Shown: positions 24,195 to 36,700 of the stretch, piece after piece
Layout of the letters: every line of letters begins with the position of its first letter
Numbering within the stretch: position 1 is the stretch's first letter
NCBI GenBank assembly: GCA_027943335.1
Contig: BSBK01006742.1
Location: forward strand, 1-64,000
Reading direction: 5' to 3'
DNA length: 64,000 nt
Source of the DNA: Chamaecyparis obtusa
Taxonomy: Eukaryota; Streptophyta; Pinopsida; Cupressales; Cupressaceae
Position numbers and translations under genes: made by a program
Notes under the pieces: model-generated
What the model was told of the DNA's origin: nothing
What the model saw: the letters and a program-made list of their open reading frames with translations, nothing else
Databases searched by the model: none

Positions 24195-25589
24195 AGAAAT
24201 TCTATCCTTTTTTGTATCTTATTTTGCAAAAATGAAAAGAAATTTGTGAAATGTTAATCTTTGTCATCGAATATATCTCTCATCCTCAATATCATATTAT
24301 TTTGATGTACAATAGGTTTATCTTTAGACATGAAAGCTCTACCTTCACCCAGTATGGTATTTGCAAAGTATACCTAGTCTTTATTACTAAACCAAAATGA
24401 AAAGTTACATTTTTATTAGTAGTCTTTACATATTTCAAACTTTCAATAAATTAATCAATATTTATAGTGCAAAGATAATAATCTATACCTTTCACCATTT
24501 GATAAGCTATATAAATCATTGTTATCTAGATTAAATTCTCTAGGTTAGTGTAGTAAACTTTTTTTCAGCAACTTGGGAAGCGTATCTAACTCCAAGATTA
24601 ATAATGGTGCTCACTTTCAGTGATCTTCCATCAGGTGTAGCACTTGTTAAAGTATTTTCTTCATCACTATTGACATATTTTTATCTTCAATACTTATTGA
24701 ATATCATACAATCTACTAACCCTTTTCATGGCCTCATTTTTTACTAGACAACAATCATGAATCCATAATAATTAATTATGAAATCGATTAACATCCATAA
24801 TTTTCACCCAATTATCATCTTTATAGAAATTTGGAAATGTATAAAAAATATATGCAACTTCTTGTTTACACAAACTTGAAATTTTGTTTTTACTTTCACA
24901 TTGTTGGTTGATAATTTTATTTCTTAAATGTTATAAAGTTAATCATGATCAAATTAATCTACTTTCCACCTAAGGTGAATATGGACATCCTCAACCTAGA
25001 CAACACCATATGGAATTTGAGATACATATCCTGACATATTGTTCTCCCTTAAAATATTAGAGCATGGTTTTTACACTAGTTATGGCTCATGAGACTCATC
25101 TATCAATATGGGAATAAAAATTTACAATTTTAGAAGTAACTATAACACTACCTTCACAATCGCTACTCAAAATTCTAGAAACCCTTCTAGGAAACCCTAG
25201 CTCTCCATTATATCTTAGCTCTTCAAAAAAAAATTCAAAATATAATATTTTACTACTATAAAGTTGTATTTATGGTGTAATCTTGAGGTAAAGTTGAATT
25301 AAATGCATTAAATGTGTCATAAGCTCACTACCTCCACCTTTTACCGAAAGAAATATTCTCATTTAATTTCTTTCTACATATAACTCCTTGATGGAGTCAA
25401 TAACATATAAATACATATTGTTGAATGGGAGAGTGATATAAAGTGCTTTTTCTCATCACAACGGTGAGTCTTCTCAAATTTTGGAATGTACTTCTACACT
25501 AGATCTAGTGCTATCATCATGTTTCATTACACAAATTTTCTTCATTACCTCTTTGACTTTTTCCTTATTCATAAATTTATTACTTTCGA
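24195..25589 (-). other. Degenerate interior of element C
   Basis: AT-rich, with stops in every frame. It lies between the gag zinc-knuckle region and the fragment at 23909-24194. I could not confirm protease, integrase or RT motifs. Confidence 0.35.
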
Positions 25590-26460
25590 CTATTTAACAT
25601 CAACTAATCTATAATATCTTGCTATGTGACCATTTTTAGTACATATGAACTATTGGTTATCCTACTCATGTCTTGACATGCTCTAGTTAGCTTTATGACC
25701 ATATATAAAACATGTATAACAATATACAATAAAAATATTTCTATGATTACAACGTTTCCTATATTGACTTGGTTTATGACAAAAAATATTGAAGCTTAAA
25801 CATTAACCAGTAAAATATCTATTACTTAGCGTAGTTATACTTCTTGAATTTACTAGTTTATGTCATAATCTATTGCATTTGGTACAACATCCATTGAAAG
25901 AATGATGATTCATAATTACGTAGGGTCTTACTAAAGCCTTACTTTTATCCAATTGATCGAGTGCAGTTTTATCTTTACTTAGTGAAACTAATTTATTTTC
26001 ATCCTTGATTGACCTATGGGAGAATTGATTGGTATCACCTCCAAATCCTTTCATATCTTCTAGACATCTCTGAAACCTCATAATCTCATCTAGTTTTACC
26101 AAAGTAGTTTTGATCTTTTCTTTTATCTTCTTGGTTTCTACTTGATTAGCTATGAGAGACGTGGTTTCTTATTCTTACCAGTTGCATTCATCAATTTTTC
26201 TCTTAGTTATGTTGTTTACGAGCTTCTTGGTTTGTTCATCTTCTTTGTTCTTGGTTCTTAGATCAATGATGCTCTCATTTTCCAATTTGAGTTCATTTCT
26301 TACTTCTTTGTGTTTAGATTTGAATTTTAATATAGTTCTTATTCAATTTTTTAATGCACTCATTCATCATTTGAATATTTTTTAATAGAACTTCATTTTG
26401 ATCTTCAAACAATTCTTGATCTTCATATAATAATAAGAATTCAACTTCATAGATCTCCTT
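25590..26460 (-). pseudogene. gag: gag of copia-like element C (degenerate)
   Basis: Minus-strand coding remnant that starts shortly after the PBS. A long charged, probably coiled-coil region comes first (pieces such as EDQELFEDQNEVLLKN and LVKLDEIMRFQRCLEDM). It is followed by a zinc-knuckle-like sequence, SFNGCCTKCNRL then a stop then HK (about 25860), and a second one of form C-TKNGHIARYY near 25630. Two knuckles after a coiled coil resemble gag of the SIRE/Maximus copia lineage; I infer that by pattern only. There are several stops and shifts. Confidence 0.5.
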
Positions 26461-26490
26461 CAACTAGTTAGACTTTTCTAAAGGAACAAG

Positions 26491-26501
26491 CTCTGATACC
26501 A
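26491..26501 (-). other. Primer-binding site of element C (tRNA-iMet)
   Basis: The minus strand reads tggtatcagag, two bases after the LTR end ttaaca. This sets the orientation of C as minus. Confidence 0.8.
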
Positions 26502-26503
26502 AT

Positions 26504-27400
26504 TGTTAAACATTTGATATACTAAGAGGGGAGGGCTGAATCAATATAACCTTGAATAATTTAAAACACTCAACTAAATTTCAACAAAATATATTTTAAA
26601 TCTACTAGAAACTAAGCAACATAAAGCATAAAATAGAGAAACACATAACACCAGTATTATTTTTGTGGAAACCCAAGATGGGAATTATGATAGAGAGAGT
26701 TATCTTTTATTATTTATGGAGCTAGTTATATAATAGATATTGTGGCTCACTATTGATGTGCTCACTATGACTAGGCTCACTTTCCTAATAAAAAAATTAC
26801 AAAGCTTATTAGATATAGAAAATTAAACTAGTGGGAATGCATCCAAAAATGCACTGAAAATATTTCTTAGTGTAATAAAAATGTTCTTCTTTTAATTGAT
26901 AAAAAAAATCATTTATAATTCAGAGAATAATAAAAATGTTCTCCTTTTAATTGATAAAAAAAATCATCTATAATTCAGAGATACATACAAGATCTCATAT
27001 ATTAACATAAAATTACATAGACCATGTCATCCTCAAATGTCGAGGTCGTTGTAGTTATATACCGTCATCGATATACACACCATGTTGGCTAAGACTAAAA
27101 AAAAATGCGTCACATAATTTTCAATATATATTTGTTGTCAGATCTATCAAATAGATTTGAGCATGAGTGTGTAATGAGTATGGAAAAGAATAGATGTTCT
27201 CTATGTCAATCATGAATTGCGACCAATAATACCACTAGTTCTCCTTTTAGTGCCTCCGATCGATTCTTGTTGTTAGTTAATACTGAACTTATGTCAAAGG
27301 ATGCAACTTTGATAGCTGACACCGACATATGTAGAATAGAGACATCAATGCTAAATAAAATGGGATAGTCTAAGACACCTATATTTTTATTGGACAAAGT
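26504..27400 (-). repeat. 5' LTR of element C (outer end unclear)
   Basis: The inner end is fixed by the PBS: the plus strand begins tgttaaacat. Positions 26650-27395 match 1520-2230. Beyond about 27400 similarity to the other copy is lost at a short tandem repeat, so the outer end and the TSD could not be placed. Confidence 0.55.
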
Positions 27401-27402
27401 AA

Positions 27403-27474
27403 ACATCCGACATTAAAGGTCTAGGTAAATAAAACTATACATCCGACTTTAAAGGTCTAGGTAAATAAAACCAT
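27403..27474. repeat. Tandem dimer of a 36-bp unit
   Basis: Two copies (27403-27438 and 27439-27474) of a unit starting acatccgac and containing aaaggtctaggtaaataaaa. They differ at two positions. It sits where LTR similarity of element C ends. Confidence 0.85.
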
Positions 27475-29262
27475 TAAGTTATAGTGTTCTTTTAGACTTA
27501 TTCGATAGATCGTTGAGTTTTATTAATGAGAAAAGAGGGGATTATAAATCTCACATTAGCATCTAATATAGATGCAAAAATAAATTTTCTTTACTTAGAA
27601 GATTAGATAAAGTTAAAAAACTTAAGATGTTTATATTGGTAGCATAAATGTCTAAGAGAACCAAAGAATAATGACCAAAATAATTATTATAAAATAATGT
27701 TGTGAAAAAAATTTATAGAAAAATAAGTTGAGAAATGAGGGAAGGCATTTTATACATATTAACCAATCATATGGAATCATCATAAGCATCCCAAACAAAA
27801 AAATCGTGCAGAAGGATACATAAAATTACCTGCTTTCTCCATGATAGAAACACTCCCTTTTTTTCACAATGGATAAGAATATCATGCTCTTTATGTTTGA
27901 TTAGATTCATAACATTACTTAAATATTTTCAAGGATAATAAAATATTTCATATTTAAATAGAGGATTTAATCATTTGAAGTTTAATATGGTCATAGATGC
28001 TCCAAAGGACTCTAATTACCATTTGTAACATTTCTTGAAAATATTTTATATCTTGATTACGTAAAATACTATGTTATTCCAAATATTAGTTAACTTCTTC
28101 TAATATTCCTTGGATGAAGACTAGGTAAAAGAAGTATACCATCCACAACAAAAACTACCATCATGGAGGGAATTAGAGGGGAAGCATGGTGGGAATTCAT
28201 AGTTGACACTAGATGGAGAGATAGGATTTCTCCTAGAACAATATCAAATTGGGTGTAAGTATCATTATGACAAAAAGTTGAAAATAAGGGATCTTAGGAG
28301 AGTAATCAACAATAATGTCAGCAACCATTATAATGAAGAGAGAAAGGAGGGAAAGGTTGTGGAAGAAGGAGGATGATCACCAAGAATGGACTCCAGACTA
28401 GCACCTTCAAAACACACACTATCTAAAGAAGAAACTAGAAGATTGAGAAATATAAAAACAAGATAATGGGTTTTATAATATAATATCTGGCACCGCAAAG
28501 GATATCATGGTATATGTACGAATAGGACCAAAGGATACAACTAGAATAATTGGAGGCATTGAAGGATATAAGATCTCTAAGAAAACATTTCCTTCTAAAA
28601 CATAGTTTAGTAAACACTATATAGCATCACATAATTCAATATTTTTAATATTTTCAGGGAAAATCTTTTTTAAAAATAAGTATTGTCAGGATACTTTTAA
28701 GCAATATTAGAAGACCAATTTTTTCTACATTTATTATACATTAGAACCCCTCTAGGGTAGAGGGACCAATAGTCGTTAGGGATAACTTCATCAACATGTA
28801 GTCGTTGCATGAAATATAGTAAGACCATTTTTTATAGAAATATAAAATGGACACTTAGTTCTACCTTTAACTAAGGTTTGAAAGTGTGGCTCATCACACA
28901 ACTCTTTAAAATAACACGCCTAGTTTTTGATAGAAAAAAGAAGCAAGAGGGTGCTGGCCCGAGGTACAAGGACTAGAAGCACATTAACAACATATTAATA
29001 GCACTAGTTGGTAGCAGTTCATAAGTAGTAAGTCAGCATAAATACTAACACCTAATCTGCCTCTATCAAAAACAAACAAGATAGTTATGTTCAAAAATAT
29101 TGCATGATAGTATCTTAAGCACATAAAAATAAGCATACTATCAGTATTGTGCCACGCAGGGCTATACCAGCAAATATTTAAAGTAGTAGTACTCTTAAAC
29201 CAGGAATAGAAACTAGGGCAAGCATGCCCAACCAAAAATAGAAACCTCATAACCAGCAGCAG
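27475..29262. other. No recognisable gene
   Basis: AT-rich DNA with scattered stops in all frames. I see no LTR ends, RNA gene or domain. Confidence 0.45.
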
Positions 29263-29770
29263 TTAAGATCCCCTCCCTAGATGTTTAGACATCAGGGACA
29301 TGGTCCACTCTTCTTGTAAGAATAGAAAAAGGTCTTTATTGTCCTCATCCACTGCCAGAGCACCACTAGCCAACTTTTCCTGCATAGTGCAAAGAGTCAC
29401 AGTCGATGCATGCATGATTTTGAGGGAAAACATGTTAGAAACCTTGATACAGTTCCTAATATCCTATATGTCCTGCTTAAGGACATAAATCTCCTTGTCC
29501 AGCTCCCAGAATTTCAGCTTAAGGGCTCCCTTAAAGCTGCCATTGCCATCTAGAGGAGCAGGGTTATGTTCAGGGGGGGGGATTTAGCCTGGAGATCAGA
29601 GGCCGAGGGTAGGGAGGAACTGCGGGGATTTGCCTGCTAGAGATTCAGGGTGGGGGAGGCTCCATTCTTGTGAGAGCTCGAGTGGTGATCATAAGAGCCC
29701 TCAATCAACTCAGTGGTAGGAGGATCCATTTCCGAGGGGGACTTCTCCTTAGAGGTCGTTTCCCTGATAA
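29263..29770 (-). pseudogene. Coding remnant of unknown family
   Basis: The minus strand holds about 100 codons from 29573 down to a TAA at 29263-29265, with one internal TAG. It includes GSFKGALKLKFWELDKEI, a helical stretch VLKQDI, and LASGALAVDEDNKDLF. Upstream, a run of nine Gs on the plus strand (29572-29580) shifts the frame; the other side of the run reads a Ser/Pro-rich segment (RSSSLPSASDLQAKSPP) back to about 29770. GC content and open frame are well above the surroundings. I do not recognise the protein; a retroelement ORF or a host-gene fragment are both possible. Confidence 0.45.
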
Positions 29771-31124
29771 TATGCCTAGTTAAATGTGTCCAAAAATTAT
29801 CATTTTAAAGATTCAACCAAAACTTAATCTAAAAATCTCTAGTAGTTGAATTAAAAAATTTCATTTGTTATTAGTGGCTGATTGTATTTCTATACAAAAT
29901 ATGACATATAAACAACTTAAATAGACCATATACCTATTAGTAATCATAAATATTTGTTATATCTAACTTTTAAATCCAGCACAAAAGGACCAATGCTTCA
30001 ACACAAAAAAAAATTATTTGTTGTTATAAAGATAACACATTATTATGTAAAATACAACTTATATCCAACACAAAGGCACCAATAGTTGAGCACTAAAACT
30101 TGTTGAGAATCTCACACATTTCATTGGAAAATACAAGGTATTTATTGTGTTCACCTTTTATATTTGTGATAAAACAAATTATTAATATGAAATACTCTAA
30201 TGCATATACTTTGCTACCCCAAGAATAGTATTTGTGCACTAAAAAAATAATACTTGTTTAAGTGGGCATCTTATTTTATTAAGCATATTACTTTTTAAGT
30301 GACATGCATATGATAAATAGCTATGATATTTTATTTGAGATAAAAAGTTATCTCTTTCACTTATTAATGTTCTTTTAATATAACATTTATAGGTTCTCAT
30401 GTGTTAAAAAATTGATCCATTTTTACCAACATTTAGAAATGTATTTCATTAGTGAATGATCCACTATTAAACTCCACAGAACTAGTGGTCCCCTCTCCCC
30501 CATAATACCGACTTAATGAAAGAATACAGCCTTACGCTACACCACAACCTCCAACAACGGACAACGCTCATCCTGATAAGTTGAATGTAGAAAACCGAAT
30601 CTTTCACACCTGCTACGATAATGGAAGGATGCTACTTATTAAGGAAACCAATTAAATTTTATTAACAAAGAAATGAATCAATTTGGGAAGCTAGGGTCAG
30701 ACTGATATCTCTCGCGATGTTTAAGGGTCAATTTGTGGCTTTATGGAGACCCTCTAAAGAAGAAGAGTGTATCTTGTGAACGAGTAATAAATACTGTTTA
30801 GATTCAACGAATAACGACTACATAGCACTTTTTGTGAGTCAATAATGCAAGAGCACGGCTTTTAGCTGCTGTATTTGTTAAGAACAGATAGAAGGCAGAA
30901 ATGAAAGAGTTCAAGTTAATTAAATTTCAGTGCAAATAAAACCACGAACTATTTACATGTAAACAAATTATATTGCGTAACTAAAATGCATGTTATATAT
31001 ATTCAAATATAACCATATCTTGGAGTATCATATATAAGCCATAAAGCAGTCAGTAATTAAGGGACATGAATACTTGTCTCTCTCTTCCCTCAAAGAGCAT
31101 CCCCGTTAACCTAGTCTGAGAAGT
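29771..31124. other. No recognisable gene; downstream flank of the LBD exon
   Basis: AT-rich and low-copy in appearance. The last few hundred bases next to 31125 would be the 3' UTR and downstream region of the minus-strand LBD gene. I did not find a convincing poly(A) signal. Confidence 0.4.
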
Positions 31125-31439
31125 CTATATTTCCCATAGCGGCCCCCAGGACAACGATTGATCCACCTCGTCATTGATGATAACTTCCGCTGGTTGCGAT
31201 GTGGCGTCGGTTGGATATACAGCAGATTCACCACCCAGAATGTATAAAAGATTATCATACTCAGAGCTCACATGATTTAGGTTCGCTTGTGTGACAGCCA
31301 ATTGGGAATTGAGATCCGCAATTTGCTCGAGCAGTTTCGGAACATCTTTTGTACAGCCGTGAATGGGGTCTTTCACCCTTGCACTCGCTTCATACACAAT
31401 GCTATTTACTGCTTCTGCTCTATCCCCAGCTTCAATACC
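31125..31439 (-). CDS. LBD: LOB-domain (LBD) transcription factor, last exon
   Basis: Minus-strand exon of 104 codons plus stop (31125-31127). It opens after a splice acceptor (minus strand tttcag, AG at 31441-31440), in phase 0, with GIEAGDRAEAVNSIVYEA. This aligns with the second half of the plant LOB domain, where other LBD genes also have an intron immediately before the ELP..QRADAVNS block. It continues with ARVKDPIHGC and a leucine-zipper-like helix with exact L-x6-L-x3-L-x6-L spacing (LLEQIADLNSQLAVTQANL), the class I LBD signature. A short acidic tail ends GPLWEI. The frame is intact. The DNA-binding CX2CX6CX3C half must be in exon 1, which I do not find in the 640 bases upstream or elsewhere in the window. 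It is either a gene with a very long intron or an orphan exon. Members are nuclear regulators of organ-boundary and lateral-organ development. Confidence 0.85.
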   Translation of the reverse strand, partial: GIEAGDRAEAVNSIVYEASARVKDPIHGCTKDVPKLLEQIADLNSQLAVTQANLNHVSSEYDNLLYILGGESAVYPTDATSQPAEVIINDEVDQSLSWGPLWEI

Positions 31440-32079
31440 CTGAAACAAATACACATCGAAACCATAAGCTATGCTTCCTAATCAGGTGACTAGAGATGTA
31501 TATTCCTTATGGAGAATAATTTATTACAAACAAATTAAAATGTTTTCGTGTTCTGCCTATTAAGGATTTATTACAATTTATTAACAAAACCAGAAATAGC
31601 AGTATCTATCTAATATATTTGTTACCAAAAATATGTAGAGAAACATAAATTCCTATGTGCATATATTCACTTTGAAAAGAGCGAGAACGAGATTTTTGTT
31701 ATTTGTAAAAATAATTGGGCGAATGTATTGCACGTACTTAGAGCAAAGAATCAATCAGAGCTCTACGACAAGCAATGAAGTCGCCAAAATAGAAGGAAGT
31801 AAATTAATGCTTTCCTAAACTATAAAATAGAAAACTCACAATACGATCATATAACCGACGTTGATTTTATAGCGCCGTGTAATCACGGCTTGTTCCCCAA
31901 AAACAAATTGAAGCGAAAGCGGCCATTAAATCTCTGGAAAATGTAAACCTTGCACGGTTTTGTAATGCTTTGTGGTTAATTCTGCAATCTTTCATGTATC
32001 TTCGGGACGGATTAATTTTGTTTCCTGATCTTGTATTTTTATCGGCAGCGGGTAGCTAATTTTGAATTTTCACAGAGCG
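31440..32079 (-). other. Start of the LBD intron (acceptor side)
   Basis: Sequence just upstream of the LBD exon on the minus strand. It has no cysteine-rich LOB block, so exon 1 is not here. It ends where LINE similarity begins. Confidence 0.5.
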
Positions 32080-32766
32080 TGTACCAACCTTTGGTAGGTA
32101 CTTTCTAGGCCAAATCCTTTCTAATTTCATTTTGTTGAGCCAAAGGAATAGCAATAATCTATTGAATATTCCCTAGAAGAAAGATGCATTTAATTCTAAA
32201 TAATGAGGGAGAAGTGCTGACCTTGGACATTGTAATTACTACTAGTAACCACGAAATTTTCATTTACAATAGATTGACCCTTAAAAGACACAACCCTACA
32301 GGGCAATACAATATCTTTAAAGACATAGTCTTTTCTCTCTTTTCAAATACTCCATGTTTAATGTGACATCACCAGAGACCAAAGAAGTGAAACCAAAGGT
32401 TTAGAAAAGAGAGAAACCCACTCAGTCCATCATTTTGAGAGAGTGACCAGAAACACCCATGAAATTGTCATAGATAAAAAATGAAACCTAACCTCTCAAG
32501 AGAAGGAATACTTGAAGAGTAAATGAAAATAATCTTATTTGTCATATAAACACAAACAACATCTATTAGGAAGAGACAATCTCCTCTTGTAAATATTTTC
32601 AATGGTACGAATTTTATTGTAGACCATGATCTAAAAGAAAATATCAGTGTTAGGAATGAGAAATGAGTTGTAAACCAAGGCCCAAAAGCGATGGGGATGT
32701 GGGACCCTACTACATATTGAAATCTTTAGAAAATGAAAAGCATCCATTGATGGTGAAGGCCAAAGC
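32080..32766 (-). pseudogene. LINE piece 3: C-terminal zinc region and 3' part of ORF2
   Basis: The minus strand reads a degenerate zf-RVT-like region typical of the end of plant L1 ORF2: RRLSLPNRCCLC, then hydrophobic residues, then ISWVF. About 100 residues later comes a remnant resembling the tryptophan/proline stretch before the RNase H-like tail. It is separated from 38310 by element D (TSD aaagc at 32762-32766 and 38310-38314). No poly(A) tail (plus-strand T run) is visible, so the true 3' end is uncertain. Confidence 0.6.
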
Positions 32767-33438
32767 TGATGCAGGAGCATCTCGGGTCCTTGGCAATCAT
32801 GTGTCACCAAAAATAATTTGAAGTTTGTCTATGTTACTCGGTTCCTGCTTTGACTGAGTTGGTCGGTAGTTGGTTGGTTTCCTTTGGTTACCAACTATGG
32901 TCGGTTATCTCTTGGGCAATCGGTTATTTCACTAGCTCTCAGCATTGCCTGGCTGTTGCTCGATTATCTTGCTTACAAACGGGTTTAGTTTTCTTTCCTG
33001 TTGTGGCCGACTTATGCATTTATATTGGATCACAGATTTAATTTTGAAATCCATCATTGGGAAGTGTGTGGTCCTAATCTGACCTTTTTTTTGTTGATTG
33101 TGGATCTGAAAGCCGACTCAGCTCGGTAGCTTCTTGTATAAATGTAGATGTTTGGTTGTAGATTAGGCAGTGGTTTTGATAGAACATAGTAGACATTAGA
33201 TTGGAGATTTGTAACAGATCCTCGCATGTTTGAGAACTTCTAAAATTCAATGTAATATCAGGTCATAATCATGAAGGCCTTACAGCCCGGCATGTATGGT
33301 TCTAATTGATTATAATATATCAAAGTTTCTGCATTCTCTCTCTCACTGTGTTGTCTATTGCCTCCACATGTGTTGAGCAGGCTTGGATCATTAGGGTGTG
33401 CCATTATTTGGCCCCTCTTGCATCTCTTCCTTGCATTA
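32767..33438 (+). repeat. 5' LTR of element D
   Basis: 672 bp, tgatgcagga ... cttgcatta. The last bases are mutated from the CA end seen in the 3' copy. Confidence 0.9.
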
Positions 33439-33440
33439 GT

Positions 33441-33452
33441 TGGTATCCGAGC
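33441..33452 (+). other. Primer-binding site of element D
   Basis: tggtatccgagc, one base different from the tRNA-iMet complement tggtatcagagc, two bases after the LTR. Confidence 0.85.
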
Positions 33453-33738
33453 GAGGTGAGATCTTTATCTAGTTCTGCGGATCTAGGTTTGTAGGTTCCT
33501 CTTGAAGCCCTAGTTGATTGTTGTGGGGTAGCAGATTGTGATCTAACCTACAATTGTAGAGGGTTGTCAAGATGCTTCGTGGGAGGCAAGATGCAGATCT
33601 AGGATTGGTAGATATGCTAAGGTAGATTGCTGCTAGGTTAAAAGCTTTTGAAACAGCCGAAAGAAGAGGCATACATCTTGAAGATGTTAGTGATGATGAA
33701 ATTGAAGAAGAATAGGCAAATGCAAACCTGCACCTATT

Positions 33739-36700
33739 ATGGATCAAGGTGAAGAAACATTTTTGAAGGCTTTGACAAGTTTGAAGTCAACACCACATTT
33801 CAATCTTCCTGAGTATGGTGGAAAGCTAGATTCTGATGAATTGGTGGCTTGAATCGTCGAGATGGAAAAGTGTTTTGAATATGAAAATATTCCCGAGGAT
33901 AACAAGGTGAAGATTGCAAGCACAAAATTGAAAAGTCATGCATCCTTATGGTGGGAACATCTTCAATTGGATAGGAAAAGGAAAGGAAAAGACAAAATCA
34001 AGGTATGGAGTAAAATGGTAAATAAATTGAAAGGAGAATTCTTACCTTGTGATTATCAGATTAACCTAGTTCGATGAATGCAAAGTTTGAGACAAAAAGA
34101 TAGCTCGGTAAAGGATTATATTGAGCAATTCTATAGATTAGATATTAGATTGGGACATGATGAAGATGGTGTAGAAAGAATTGGCACATACCTGAATGGT
34201 TTGAGAGTTTCCATCCAAGAGGAAATTAGTATGATCAAGTTGGAGAACATTGAAGAGGCTTATCAATTTTCTTTGAAGGCTGAGGAGAAACTAAAAAAAA
34301 GACATGAACAGAGACAGAGAGGTTATGGTGGTAGATTCCCTAGAGGAAGAGGTAGATCTGATGGTGAAAATTGTAGATCTGAACTAGAAAAGACAAATCT
34401 AGACAAAGGCAAGACCGAGTGAAAAGTTGAAAGTTCTAGAGGTAGAGGCAGTAACTACCGAGGTGGTTATGGTAGAGGAATTTTCTGAGGAACTTGTTAC
34501 AATTGTGGAGAAGAAGGACATATATCTTTTGAATGTATACAAGCTAGTAAGAAGGCTGTTAGTAGTAGGAATGCCTTGGTGCAAGAAGAGTCACCGAATG
34601 AACCTGAGAAAGAAAATAACTTGATGGTAAGGAGAGCACTATGGAATGAAAGCAAAAAGGATGATCCAGTAAGGAAAAGTTTGTTCAAGACTAGATGTAG
34701 AGTTTTTGAAAAAGTTTGGAAGGTAATCATTGATAGTGCTAGCTTGGAAAACCTGGCATGTGAAGAGATGGTCACAAAATTTCAGATGGAAAGGTTGGTA
34801 CATCCGAAGCCCTATCAGATTTCATGGATCAAAGATGAGCATACACTCTTGGTAAGTGAACAAAGTTATTTGAATTTGAAGATTGGAAAATACTATGATT
34901 AGGTGTTATGTGATATCATGCCTATGGATTGTTATCATATTTTGTTGGGTAGACCTTTACAATATGATAGACATACTATATATGATGGGAGATTGCATAA
35001 GTATACTATTGTGGTTGATGGAAAGAAACAAATCTTGTTACCATTGATGGAAGAACCTGTTAGTAATGTTTGCACATTTGTGAAAGTTTGTTTGATGGAA
35101 GGAAGAAATTTTGTTAACTCTTTGAAGAAGAATGATGTATGTTTTGTTGTGATTCTTAATAAGTCGAGTACAAAAAAAGAGGATAATATCCCTAAGGAGA
35201 TTGATAAGTTACTCACCAAGTACAATGATATCATTTGTGATAATATACCTGATGGTTTTCCACCAAAAAGAAGTATTGATCATTTTATGGATCTAAGCCC
35301 TAGAGCTAGTTTACCGAATAAGGCACCTCATCAGTTGACACCCACCGAGAATCAAGAATTGAACCGACAGATTCAAGAGTTGCTGGAGAAAGGTTTGATC
35401 AGAGAAAGTTTGAGCCCTTGTGTTGTACCTATTGTATTGGCACTAGAGAAGAATGGAGAATGGAGAATGTGTACTGATTCTAGAGTAATCAACAAGATAA
35501 CAGTAATTTATAGGTTTCCTGTGCTGAGGATGGATGATATAATGGATAGTTTGACTGGAGAAAAATATTTCACAAAGATTTCCTTGAAAAGTGGGTATCA
35601 TCATATCAAAATCAGAGAAGGTGATGAATGGAAGACTACTTTCAAGACAAAAGAAGGTTTGTATGGGTGGTTGGTTATGCCTTTTGGTTTAACTAATACA
35701 CCGAGTACTTTTATGAGGTTGATGAATGAAGTTTTGAAGAAATTCTTGTGAAAGTTTGTGATTGTATATCTTGATGATATATTTATATTCACTAAGACCA
35801 GAGAAGAAAATTTGTTGCATGTTAGACAAGTTTTGCAGAGATTGAAAGAGGAAAAGTTGTTGATAAATCTCAAAAAGTGTTCATTCATGAAAGAGGAGAT
35901 TGTGTATTTGGGATTTTTTTATTTTAGCCAATGGTTTGAAGATGGATCCTGAAAAGGTTGAGTCTATTTTGAATTGGCCTACAACTATGAATTCTAGTGA
36001 GGTAAGATCATTTCATGGTTTGGCAAGTTTTTACCGAAAGTTCATAATGAATTTCAATTCAATTTGTAATGCTATGTCTGAGACTATGAGAGGAGACCAA
36101 AGAGAATTCAAGTGGACACATGGAGCTAACAAAAGTTTTGAGACTCTGAAGATGAAGGTTACTAAATTACCTATTTTGGCATTTCCTGATTTCAATAAGG
36201 TATTTCAAGTAGAATGTGATGTAAGTGGAAGTGAAATTGGAGTTGTTTTGAGTCAAGAAAGTAAACCTGTTGCTTCCTTTAGTGCAAAGTTGAATGATGG
36301 TAGAAGGAAATATTCTATGTATGATCAAGAATTCTATGCTATTATTCAAGCACTGAAGAAATGGAGACATTATTTGATACCGAGGTAATTTGTGTTGTAT
36401 ACTTGTCATAAGGCTTTACAATATTTGGGTAGTCAGAATAAGTTGAATCAGAGACATATGAAATGGGTTGATATTTGTAGAGTTACACATTTTTTATGAA
36501 GCATAAGAGTGGAGTTACTAATCGAGTTGTTGATGCATTGAATAGAAGAAGATCTTTGATGACCAAGATGAAAACTGAAGTTCTTGGTTTTGATGAGATG
36601 AGAGATTCTTATGAGTTTGACCCTGATTTTTCTAAGCCATGGAGAAAGTGCAGAGCACCTATTCAAGATCAACAAGATATTAAATGGGATGAATATTTTA

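Noticed and set aside
27800..28600. Possible LINE or gene remnant in the middle region
   Set aside because: Some short open stretches on the minus strand, but no motif I could name and too many stops.
31440..32079. LBD exon 1 directly upstream of exon 2
   Set aside because: No CX2CX6CX3C-type cysteine block in any minus-strand frame of this interval.
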